20,502 nucleotides of DNA, from assembly GCA_023245695.1 (NCBI GenBank), contig JAHFJT010000005.1, positions 1-20,502 on the forward strand, given 5' to 3'. Made by a program: the position numbers and the translations under genes. The notes under the pieces were generated by a model. The model was given only the letters and a program-made list of their open reading frames with translations. It did not search any database and was not told where the DNA came from. Below, in pieces: positions 13,679 through 20,502 of the stretch. Position 1 is the stretch's first letter, and the number at the start of each line of letters is the position of its first letter. This stretch comes from Candidatus Peregrinibacteria bacterium (GTDB taxonomy: Bacteria > Patescibacteriota > Gracilibacteria > UBA1369 > UBA12463).

Positions 13679-14746
13679 ATGTCCTTCACTCCACTCACCC
13701 ATCGTAAAAAAATGGGAAATCCCAACTCACGCCGAAATACGCTGATCATTATCAGCTGCCTTCTTGTGGGATTTCTCTTGTTCCGACACATGAAGTATAC
13801 CCAGGCCGTAAATAATGGTCTTAATCCCGCGGACACCAAAACCCGAATTCTCCTTGTTCAAAAAGGCGACTCTGCCAAAACCGTAGGTCAGACGCTCGAG
13901 ACGAAAGGCATTATCAAAAACGGCTCGTACTTCTCAGACTATCTCAGTTCGCAAAATCTCGGAGACAAAATTATCGCTGGAAGATTCGAGGTAAGCCCCT
14001 CGATGCCGATCAAACAGATCGCCGAAATCGTCACCGACTCCAAGCAGGCAAAAAATTATCTCACGGTTCCAGAGGGCTACACCATCAAGCAAATCGACAA
14101 CAAGCTCACGGAACTCGAAATCATCAAGTCGGGTGACTTCATCGACGCAACCAAAAAATTTAGCAACTGGAGCCAGTATCCATTTCTTCCAAAACAGGAG
14201 ATGCTCGGCAGCGCACTACCACTCGAAGGTTTTCTCTTTCCTGATACGTACAAGATCGACGCCGGAAACTTCACCTCCGACCATCTCATCGACAAGATGC
14301 TCACGAACTTCCAAAAGAAACTTCCATCAGACATCACCGCACAACTCTCAGCGAAAAATATCTCGCTCTACGAACTCATTACCACCGCCTCGATGCTCGA
14401 AAAAGAGGTAAGGCACGCGGATGACTTGCCTGTGGTCGCAGGTATTATTTGGAAGCGCGCCACAAGTGGCTGGTTTCTCAATATCGATGCGACCCTCCTC
14501 TATGATCTCAATCGGCAGAACCTCACCAAGGCCGATCTCCAGCAAGACTCCGCCTACAATACCTACACGCGAAAAGGTCTTCCCCCAGGCCCAATTGGCA
14601 ATCCCGGCAGCAAGGCGATTCTCGCATCCCTCAATCCGCAGAAAACTTCACACTGGTTTTACATCACCGATCCAAAGACGGGAAAAGCCGTCTTCGCGGA
14701 TACGAATGATCAGCAAAATAGGAATCGAGCGATCTACCTCCAGTAA
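13679..14746 (+). CDS. mltG: Endolytic murein transglycosylase MltG (YceG-like)
   Basis: MltG cuts nascent glycan strands in the membrane and is thought to set their length. The 355-residue protein has a short cytoplasmic part, one membrane helix (about 21-37) and an extracytoplasmic domain. A LysM-like region 'VQKGDSAKTVGQTLETKGII' lies at about 60-79. Conserved blocks are 'PLEGFLFPDTY' (181-191), 'ASMLEKEV' (237-244) with E241 in the position of the catalytic Glu, 'NIDATLLYDL' (268-277) and 'GLPPGPIGNPG' (300-310). 'HWFYITDPKTGKAVFADT' closes the domain as expected. It follows ybaB by 25 bp and converges on the FecR-like gene, leaving a 12-bp gap with no visible terminator. Confidence 0.94.
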   Translation: MSFTPLTHRKKMGNPNSRRNTLIIISCLLVGFLLFRHMKYTQAVNNGLNPADTKTRILLVQKGDSAKTVGQTLETKGIIKNGSYFSDYLSSQNLGDKIIAGRFEVSPSMPIKQIAEIVTDSKQAKNYLTVPEGYTIKQIDNKLTELEIIKSGDFIDATKKFSNWSQYPFLPKQEMLGSALPLEGFLFPDTYKIDAGNFTSDHLIDKMLTNFQKKLPSDITAQLSAKNISLYELITTASMLEKEVRHADDLPVVAGIIWKRATSGWFLNIDATLLYDLNRQNLTKADLQQDSAYNTYTRKGLPPGPIGNPGSKAILASLNPQKTSHWFYITDPKTGKAVFADTNDQQNRNRAIYLQ

Positions 14747-14758
14747 AAAGGTTTCGAT

Positions 14759-15526
14759 TTAGATGCCGAGCTCGTTATCGAGTTTACTATTCCACAGGTA
14801 CCACTCGTCTGAGACAAAGGTGTCAGGAATCGGTTCGAGAACTTCAGGGCTCTGGTACTTCTGGTACGCCTGGTAGTCGACAGTATCCATAGAAAACTCC
14901 TGACCCGGAGCCACGTCCACAGACTCGACCTCGCGCTGCTTCTCGCCATCACTCACCAGGACAGCGACGTGCACGGTTCCTTTGAGCGTGCGCACGATCT
15001 CAGCGCCTTTGTCTGACGACGTATCCTCTACCTCGAAAACACCGCCTGTACTCGAGATGCGTAGGTTGGTCGTAAGAATACTGAGCTGCACACCTATATC
15101 GGTATAAGCCTCGGTGTTGTACCAAGCTTTTCCAGACTTCATCTGAATCTCGTACGAGTCGAGAGACTTCGTAGGAGCGACTTTCTGCAAGACGGTCGTA
15201 GTATTCTGATCGATGCGGAGCCAGAACTTCTGGAAAAAGCGGATCGACGCCCGACCGCCAGGGAGGGCGTTAATCTCATCTCCCTGCAAAACCCGGGTAT
15301 TGTCGTAGGCTACATTCCAGTCATAGGTGCCAAACGGAAGAATCCTTGATTTTCCCTGTGGTGTAAAAAGGAATACGTCCATGGGCTCATGCTTTGTCAC
15401 GATAGAGTGGTAGAGCTGAAGCGACAAAATCACGATCACCGCGAAAGCAATGAAGAGAAAAAGTGGAAGAAAGTAGTCGATCAATCGACGGCGCTGAACA
15501 CGATGATGATAGGCTCGATAGGCCAT
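14759..15526 (-). CDS. FecR-like domain membrane protein
   Basis: This 255-residue protein has a basic N-terminus (RVQRRR), one membrane helix (about 17-40) and a large outside domain. The domain resembles FecR: 'VLQGDEINALPGGRASIRFF' (about 79-98), then 'LRIDQNTTTVLQKV', 'IQMKSGKAWYNT' (about 127-138) and 'TTNLRISSTGGVFEVE' (about 152-167), which is the FecR pattern of an oxidised-looking repeat of beta strands ending in the T.xG..F.V block. In iron signalling FecR relays a signal to a sigma factor, but no sigma factor gene is here. It starts 23 bp after dnaA on the same strand, so it is likely co-transcribed with it. The pairing is odd and unexplained. Confidence 0.7.
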   Translation of the reverse strand: MAYRAYHHRVQRRRLIDYFLPLFLFIAFAVIVILSLQLYHSIVTKHEPMDVFLFTPQGKSRILPFGTYDWNVAYDNTRVLQGDEINALPGGRASIRFFQKFWLRIDQNTTTVLQKVAPTKSLDSYEIQMKSGKAWYNTEAYTDIGVQLSILTTNLRISSTGGVFEVEDTSSDKGAEIVRTLKGTVHVAVLVSDGEKQREVESVDVAPGQEFSMDTVDYQAYQKYQSPEVLEPIPDTFVSDEWYLWNSKLDNELGI

Positions 15527-15549
15527 GAATCGACGATAAAAATGAAAAA

Positions 15550-17028
15550 TTATGCGAGACCCAACTCCTCTCGAATTGCAGCCAGGTCACGAACAGCACG
15601 CTGATCGGTCTGAAGCATTTTATGAATTTTGTTGCAGGCGTGAAGAACGGTCGTATGGTTTTTACCACCGAAGTCCGCTCCAATTTTCTCATAAGCCTCA
15701 TCCAGTTCCTTCCGGATCAAGTACATACACATCTGACGAGGCACAAGAATTTCCTTCCGTCGATCATCTCCCACGAGATCTTGTTTAGAAATATTGTAGT
15801 ACTTAGCAACGGTCGTCATGACGAGGTCGATATTCCGAACAAATCCACGAGTCGCTACCCCCTGTCGCTGCGCGCCCGCACCTAAGGCCCCCACAGGAAC
15901 CCCACCAGGCATCGCACCCGTATATCGGCGTACCTCATTCGCATCGACCGCCTTGTGAATCTGACGAATTTTTTCCAGAGCGATCTCTACGGTCGGCTGA
16001 ATCTTCTCGAGCTGCATACACGCAATAATACTCTTCAAAACACCCTCAAGATCTCGAACGCTCTCCTCCACGTGGTATGCCACACAGCTCAACACGTCAG
16101 GATCGATGATCACCCCCTCTTGCATACACTTATTTTGCAAAATCGCGAGACGCGTCTCATACTCCGGCGGTAGCACCTCCACGACCATACCCATACCAAA
16201 TCGACTTCGGAGACGATCATCAAGATTCTGGAGCTCTTTGGGACCACGATCACTACTAATGATGATCTGTTTCCCGGCAGCATAGAGGTCATTAAACGTA
16301 TGGAAAAACTCCTCCTGGCTCGACGGCCGTTCACCGAAGAACTGGATATCATCCACGATCAAACAGTCGACACGTCGATACTTTTCCTTGAACTCCTTCA
16401 TCTTTCGACCACGGATCGCCTCGACCACCTCATTTACGAAGTTCTCAGAGGTAATGTACACGATGAGCATGTCCGGGTGATTCTTGATAATTTGATTGCC
16501 CGTGCCCTGCAGCAAGTGCGTTTTACCGAGACCCACCTGGCCATAGAGAAAGAGTGGATTGTAAATACCACCCGGGCTCGTAGAAACAGCCTGAGAAGCT
16601 GCATACGGAAGACGATTGTTGCGTCCTGGGATGAATGAATCAAGTTTGTATCGCCCCTGAAGGGTTCGACTTCGCAGACCATCACCGAAACTCACCTCCT
16701 GGCCACCGGCAACCCGTCGCATTTTCTTGGTAGGCTCGGCCTTAAGCTCAATCTTGCGCTCATCGTCGGTATTGGCCAGAGCGGCATCGACCTCAAAGGT
16801 CACCTGCTGGAGATCCGTGAGCTGCGTCTTCAGGATATCCATAATCCGCGCACCGTACTGCTTCTGGACCTGCTCCTTCGCAAAGACATGCGGCATACCC
16901 ACCACAAAGTTCCCACCCTCGTACCGGAGCGGCGCGGTATTCTGAAACCACGTCACAAAAACCGTTCGAGCCATCGTTTGCTCGATAACTTTCAGAGCGC
17001 CTCTCCAAATATCTTTGAGATCTTCCAT
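15550..17028 (-). CDS. dnaA: Chromosomal replication initiator DnaA
   Basis: DnaA is the AAA+ protein that opens the replication origin. Length is 492 residues from the ATG at 17028; a TTG two codons upstream would also fit. Domain I is at about 1-78. AAA+ motifs: Walker A 'GQVGLGKTHL' (163-172), Walker B 'CLIVDDIQFF' (222-231), sensor I 'IIISSDRGP' (255-263) and the arginine-finger box 'LRSRFGMGMVVEV' (273-285). Domain IV has 'DRRKEILVPRQMCMYLIRKEL' features (about 422-442) and the signature 'GGKNHTTVLHACNKI' (454-468). Between domains III and IV lies an unusual Gly/Ala/Pro-rich stretch (about 369-396). No dnaN neighbour is present; rseP lies upstream and the FecR-like gene downstream. Confidence 0.97.
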   Translation of the reverse strand: MEDLKDIWRGALKVIEQTMARTVFVTWFQNTAPLRYEGGNFVVGMPHVFAKEQVQKQYGARIMDILKTQLTDLQQVTFEVDAALANTDDERKIELKAEPTKKMRRVAGGQEVSFGDGLRSRTLQGRYKLDSFIPGRNNRLPYAASQAVSTSPGGIYNPLFLYGQVGLGKTHLLQGTGNQIIKNHPDMLIVYITSENFVNEVVEAIRGRKMKEFKEKYRRVDCLIVDDIQFFGERPSSQEEFFHTFNDLYAAGKQIIISSDRGPKELQNLDDRLRSRFGMGMVVEVLPPEYETRLAILQNKCMQEGVIIDPDVLSCVAYHVEESVRDLEGVLKSIIACMQLEKIQPTVEIALEKIRQIHKAVDANEVRRYTGAMPGGVPVGALGAGAQRQGVATRGFVRNIDLVMTTVAKYYNISKQDLVGDDRRKEILVPRQMCMYLIRKELDEAYEKIGADFGGKNHTTVLHACNKIHKMLQTDQRAVRDLAAIREELGLA

Positions 17029-17078
17029 GGTCAAGCGAAAAAGAGGTGGGGGTGTGCGTCTAAACTTTTTCTAACAAA

Positions 17079-17084
17079 ATTATA
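17079..17084 (-). promoter_or_regulatory. -10 element of the dnaA promoter
   Basis: A perfect minus-strand TATAAT lies in an AT-rich run upstream of dnaA, giving a leader of about 44 nt rich in C and T. No convincing -35 hexamer is seen at 16-18 bp. The 149-bp gap 17029-17177 contains no TTATCCACA-like DnaA boxes that I can see, so I do not call an origin. Confidence 0.45.
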
Positions 17085-17177
17085 AAAAAATTCTTGCGCT
17101 GGAACATAGTACCACCACCAAGACCCCATTCAAGAGTTTTGCACAAAAACTATAGAGCGACACATCTATTGCACCTA

Positions 17178-18812
17178 CTATGCAAGTCGAATGATGTCCT
17201 TGTATGTCACGAGCAAAATCAAGACGAGAAGAAAAATCGCGCCAATCGCATGGATCACCTGCTCAACTCGCGGATCTACACGCCGTCCGAGCACCACCTC
17301 GATGACAATGAAGAGCAATCGTCCACCATCGAGCCCTGGAAATGGAAGAAGGTTCAGGATCGCCAAACTCAGAGAGAGCATCGCCATAAATCGAATCACC
17401 GAGAGAAAACCCTCCTGGACAAACGTTCCGGTCATCTGCGCGATACCCACCGGTCCAGAAACACCCTCAGGAACACTGAAGTGCGTGAAAACATCCTTGA
17501 TAAGCGTCCCAAACATGCCAACGGTCTCCTTTCCCAGACGGTAGGTCTCCCTGAAGGCCATACCGATACTTCCAAAGAACGAGTACGAGACAGTTTTCAT
17601 CTCAAGAACGGTTGTAGGCACTGAAAGTGCCGAGGTCACCATATCGATATTCTGGTTAACAATAGGAGCCATCTGGAGGCCATACGTTCCATCGGCGCCA
17701 GCATTCACATAAAGAGTAAGGAGTTTTCCCTGGCGCTCAACGAGAAACTGGGCGGGCTGCCCACTTTGTTTGGCTTGCTCAAGGATCTGAATCGCCTGTT
17801 CGGGATTAGATACCTCTTTTCGCTGAACCTGAATCACCGTATCACCCTTCTGAAACTGAGCCTTTGCGGCTGCACTTCCTGCAACTACCTCACTAATCGT
17901 CACGCTTTTTCGCTGAGGAAAGGTAACGGTCGCATCATATTCCTTAAAATCTCGCTGGTATCGAACTTTGAGTGACTTATCGGTCAGGAACGCACCCTGA
18001 AAGTCCTCGAACGAGTAGAGTGGCTTATCATTAACCGCGATGAGAATATCCCCGGCCTTGAGACCACTGCGGGCAATATCGCTATCGATTTTCAGACTCT
18101 GAATACCAACACGAGGAAGAGCAATAGTGTCATAAAAAGTCACACCGAGTTCCTTATGAGAAGGAGAGAACTGCTCCTTTGGAATCGTCATTTTGACCAC
18201 AGAATCACCACGACGAATCCGGAGTAGAACCCCGGTAGTGTCAGCACTCGCAAGCGCATTCGTGAGAATGGAAGGATTCAAAATCGCCCCTCCATTGACC
18301 TCAACAATAATATCCCCAACTCGAAGTCCGGCTCTCTCTCCAACCCCGCTCTGGCTCACCGCCTTCAGGGTAAAACCAGACTGTATTACCACCTGATGCT
18401 GTTCAATCGCCTGAAGAACATCCTGTGAATCAATGAGAAGTGGCTTGATGCCAAAGAAAAATCCAAAAGAAAGAAGGAGAATTGCAAGAATAAGATTCAT
18501 CGCTACACCCGCGAAAACAATCGAAAAACGCTCTCGAAGGGTCTTGGAAGAAAAACTTCGAGAATCGGCTACCGCACCTGGCTCCTGAGCATTCTCACCA
18601 TATAAACGCACAAAGCCTCCAACCGGAAACACATTCAAAGAGTAAAGCGTCTCCCCTATCTTTTTTCCCCAGATACGAGGAGGAAGGCCAAAACCAAACT
18701 CATCGACCCGGACACCGGCCCGTCGAGCAAAATAGTAGTGCCCAAATTCATGAGCAATAACGAGTATGGAAAGAATAATGACAAACGCAAGAATCGTGAG
18801 GAGAAGGTGCAT
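17178..18812 (-). CDS. rseP: RseP-type site-2 membrane metalloprotease with three PDZ domains
   Basis: Site-2 proteases cut transmembrane segments, for example of anti-sigma factors or spent signal peptides. The zinc motif HEFGH is at 21-25 in the first membrane helix, and the third ligand block 'NLLPFPGLDGGRLL' with LDG at 494-496 is in the third. Other family blocks are 'FPVGGFVRLYGE' (62-73) and 'VSGPVGIAQM' (451-460). Between helices two and three are three PDZ-like units with GL..GD motifs: 'RAGLRVGDIIVEVNG' (160-174), 'RSGLKAGDILIAVND' (248-262) and 'KAQFQKGDTVIQVQR' (317-331). E. coli RseP has two and about 450 residues, against 544 here. Four membrane helices are visible. The leader consists of CTCACTCA-like repeats with no Shine-Dalgarno. 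It lies 44 bp after frr. Confidence 0.93.
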   Translation of the reverse strand: MHLLLTILAFVIILSILVIAHEFGHYYFARRAGVRVDEFGFGLPPRIWGKKIGETLYSLNVFPVGGFVRLYGENAQEPGAVADSRSFSSKTLRERFSIVFAGVAMNLILAILLLSFGFFFGIKPLLIDSQDVLQAIEQHQVVIQSGFTLKAVSQSGVGERAGLRVGDIIVEVNGGAILNPSILTNALASADTTGVLLRIRRGDSVVKMTIPKEQFSPSHKELGVTFYDTIALPRVGIQSLKIDSDIARSGLKAGDILIAVNDKPLYSFEDFQGAFLTDKSLKVRYQRDFKEYDATVTFPQRKSVTISEVVAGSAAAKAQFQKGDTVIQVQRKEVSNPEQAIQILEQAKQSGQPAQFLVERQGKLLTLYVNAGADGTYGLQMAPIVNQNIDMVTSALSVPTTVLEMKTVSYSFFGSIGMAFRETYRLGKETVGMFGTLIKDVFTHFSVPEGVSGPVGIAQMTGTFVQEGFLSVIRFMAMLSLSLAILNLLPFPGLDGGRLLFIVIEVVLGRRVDPRVEQVIHAIGAIFLLVLILLVTYKDIIRLA

Positions 18813-18856
18813 GAGTGAGGGTGTGAGTGAGTGAGAGGACGTTATGTTTCGAGAAA

Positions 18857-19417
18857 TTACACCGTCATTATATCCTGTTCCTTCTTTTTAGACATCTCCT
18901 CGACCTCTTTATTATAGGCATCCACAATATCTTGGAGTTTTTTGGTACCACCATGGAGCTCATCTTCAGTCATCTCAGAGTTTTTCTTCATGGTATTGAA
19001 GGTGTTGTTCGTCTCCTGACGAACATTTCGGATACCAATCTTTGCCTCTTCACTATAGCGTCCGACGACCTTCACAAGATCCTTTCGTCGCTCTTCGGTA
19101 AGAGGTGGAATATTGATACGGATGTAGACACCGTCATTGTTTGGCGTAAGTCCAATATTCGCAATCTGAATTCCCTTGTCGATCGCACTCAGAAGTCCTC
19201 GATCCCATGGTTGGATCTGAATCGTCTTCGCATCAGGAATAGAGACACTCGCGACCGCCTTCAAAGCCTGAAGAGAGCCATACGCCTCAACTTTCACATC
19301 TTCTACGAGAGCAGGTGTGGCGCGACCAACCTGGAGTTTTGAAAATTCTTCCTTGAGATGCTCAAGAGCTTTTTTCATCTGGGCATCAGCACTATCGATA
19401 AGGTGTTGTGGAAACAT
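18857..19417 (-). CDS. frr: Ribosome recycling factor
   Basis: RRF splits post-termination ribosomes together with EF-G. The 186 residues equal the normal family length. The N-terminal helix 'ADAQMKKALEHLKEEFSKLQVGRATPALVEDV' carries the conserved 'GRATP' motif (about 32-36). Other blocks are 'SIPDAKTIQIQPWDRGLLSAID' (about 60-81), 'GLTPNNDGVYIRINIPPLTEERRKDLVK' and 'AKIGIRNVR' in the long helices. It follows pyrH after 36 bp on the same strand, the standard order, and precedes rseP after 44 bp. The leader is T-rich with no ribosome binding site. Confidence 0.97.
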   Translation of the reverse strand: MFPQHLIDSADAQMKKALEHLKEEFSKLQVGRATPALVEDVKVEAYGSLQALKAVASVSIPDAKTIQIQPWDRGLLSAIDKGIQIANIGLTPNNDGVYIRINIPPLTEERRKDLVKVVGRYSEEAKIGIRNVRQETNNTFNTMKKNSEMTEDELHGGTKKLQDIVDAYNKEVEEMSKKKEQDIMTV

Positions 19418-19453
19418 ACGTCAAAAAAGAAAAAGAATAAGGTGTGAAAAATA

Positions 19454-20173
19454 CTATGCAATGCGCGTACCAACGTCCTGCCCAGCGATGATACCCTGGA
19501 GATTCCCCGGCGTCTGCATATTGAAGACGATAATCGGAAGCTTGCCTTCCATACAAAGAGATACGGCAGCTAAATCCATGACCTGAAGCCCCATTTCGAG
19601 AACTTGCTGATAGGAAAGATTTTTGAAGGTTTTCGCATCGGGAAATTTCTTTGGGTCTTTATCGCAGACGTAGTCGACCTTCGTCGCCTTCAGAAGGACA
19701 TTACAGCTGAGCTCCAGTGCTCGAAGGGCTGCAGCAGAGTCGGTGGTAAAGTAGGGATTTCCCGTTCCACCAGCGCAAATAACCACATCGTACTGTTCAA
19801 ATGCCGCTCGCGCCGCTCGCGGCGTATACACCTCAAGCACGCTCGGCATCGCGAGTGCAGAAAACGCCTTTGCTCGAACACCCGCTCGATTGAGCGCATC
19901 CTGCATCGCAAGTGCATTCATCACCGTGGCGATCATACCCATATTATCGGAAAGCACACGGTCAAACCCGAGCTCCTGCTGATCACGAAATCTCCAAAAA
20001 TTTCCTCCACCGATCACCATGGCAACCTGCGTCTCCGCGGCGACCAATGTTTGAACATCCTTGCACATCGAAGAAAGCGTCTGACCATCAATGCCACCCT
20101 GGTTTGGCCCCTGAAGAACCTCGCCCGAAAGCTTGAGCATCACACGAGAATACGATCGTCTATCATCTGCCAT
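19454..20173 (-). CDS. pyrH: UMP kinase
   Basis: UMP kinase converts UMP to UDP with ATP, the first committed step to UTP and CTP, as a hexamer of amino-acid-kinase fold. The 239-residue protein has normal length. Recognisable blocks are 'VMLKLSGEVLQG' at the start, 'VAMVIGGGNFWR' (about 56-67), 'DNMGMIATVMNALAMQDAL' (about 80-98), 'GGTGNPYFTTDSAAALRALE' (about 137-156) and 'LLKATKVDYVCDKDPKKFP' (about 161-179). The segment after GGGN is 'FWRFRDQQELGFDR' where the family usually has I(W/F)RG. It precedes frr; the common upstream neighbours rpsB and tsf are not in the window. A TACTATAGC sequence upstream recurs at the hppA promoter. Confidence 0.97.
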   Translation of the reverse strand: MADDRRSYSRVMLKLSGEVLQGPNQGGIDGQTLSSMCKDVQTLVAAETQVAMVIGGGNFWRFRDQQELGFDRVLSDNMGMIATVMNALAMQDALNRAGVRAKAFSALAMPSVLEVYTPRAARAAFEQYDVVICAGGTGNPYFTTDSAAALRALELSCNVLLKATKVDYVCDKDPKKFPDAKTFKNLSYQQVLEMGLQVMDLAAVSLCMEGKLPIIVFNMQTPGNLQGIIAGQDVGTRIA

Positions 20174-20230
20174 AAAAACGGGGCTATAAAGCTATAGTAT
20201 GCGATAAATCACAAGCCATTCTAAAGAAAA

Positions 20231-20502
20231 CTAGAAGAACTTCAAGAGAATATAAGCGATCACGACGCCAATAATCACCCCAATACCGATGAGCATTGGC
20301 TGTCGTTTCGGATCCTCCTCCTGATCCTCGTGCGCCGAGGCCAGATCCATGAGGAGATTGGAGTTCATAATAATATCCTCATCCGCGTGATTCTTGAGCA
20401 CCTCTTCGAAGTTATGCGTCGCGACGAGCTGAACAAACTTATCGAACTTCACCCGCGCCTGTTCGCCCGGTTCACGATCCATCATCACCTCTTCAACCGA
20501 AT
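20231..20502 (-). CDS. Unknown tail-anchored membrane protein (5' end outside or at window edge)
   Basis: I do not recognise this protein. The frame stays open to the right edge of the window (…SVEEVMMDREPGEQ), so the start may be outside; a GTG at 20488 and ATGs just after it are the possible internal starts. The visible part is acidic and helical ('FDKFVQLVATHNFEEVLKNHADEDIIMNSNLLMDLASAHED' character, without long repeats), followed by a charged linker 'QEEDPKRQ' and one C-terminal membrane helix 'PMLIGIGVIIGVVIAYILL' ending in KFF. That is the layout of a tail-anchored protein with its bulk in the cytoplasm. It lies 57 bp upstream of pyrH on the same strand. Confidence 0.6.
   Translation of the reverse strand, partial: SVEEVMMDREPGEQARVKFDKFVQLVATHNFEEVLKNHADEDIIMNSNLLMDLASAHEDQEEDPKRQPMLIGIGVIIGVVIAYILLKFF

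Noticed and set aside
17035..17177. Replication origin next to dnaA
   Set aside because: There is an AT-rich run but no cluster of DnaA-box-like sequences, and dnaN is not adjacent.
1..20502. CRISPR array, insertion sequence, prophage or defence cluster
   Set aside because: No spaced direct-repeat array, transposase, integrase, phage structural gene or known defence protein is visible.

Overview
The window looks like ordinary bacterial chromosome of moderate G+C. It is densely packed, with compact housekeeping genes and many small unrecognised proteins. The mix (TrmB-type regulator, orphan membrane pyrophosphatase, FecR-like protein beside dnaA, shortened pyrH-frr-rseP cluster, no Shine-Dalgarno motifs) suggests a Patescibacteria/CPR lineage, perhaps near Peregrinibacteria. 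That is an inference from style, since no rRNA or marker tree is available here. Genes read intact with the standard code: Gly is written as GGN, and 21 of 22 gene ends are TAA or TAG.

Layout. 1-1095 (+): the 3' end of ftsX, translationally coupled to recO. 1007-4541 (-): a RelA/SpoT homologue whose 3' end overlaps recO tail to tail, and an unknown single-pass membrane protein. 4713-6788 (+): a K+-independent H+-pyrophosphatase with its own promoter, followed by a large nested hairpin. 6933-8190 (+): two unknown proteins, one with possible metal ligands. 8257-9758 (-): a small protein with a VWA-like DxSxS motif and a protein resembling the PEP-synthase/PPDK nucleotide-binding domain; a possible 52-residue ORF runs opposite between them. 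9851-12332: a small + strand protein, a TrmB-type regulator (-) and, divergent from it, a TPR/Sel1-like gene followed by an HD-domain gene. 12463-14746: bL25 (-), diverging from ybaB-mltG (+). 14759-20502 (-): an unknown tail-anchored protein (partial), pyrH, frr, rseP, dnaA and a FecR-like membrane protein, all in one direction.

The most striking feature is not a gene. The nested hairpin 3' of hppA (6791-6884) and the one between the HD gene and bL25 (12357-12455) are copies of the same element in opposite orientation. They share an identical internal loop and near-identical flanks, while helix positions differ by compensatory changes. I cannot match this to a family I know. Other points of note are a RelA/SpoT enzyme with a destroyed hydrolase site but an RxKD-type synthetase loop, an RseP with three apparent PDZ domains, a DnaA with a Gly/Ala-rich linker before its DNA-binding domain, and the complete lack of Shine-Dalgarno sequences.
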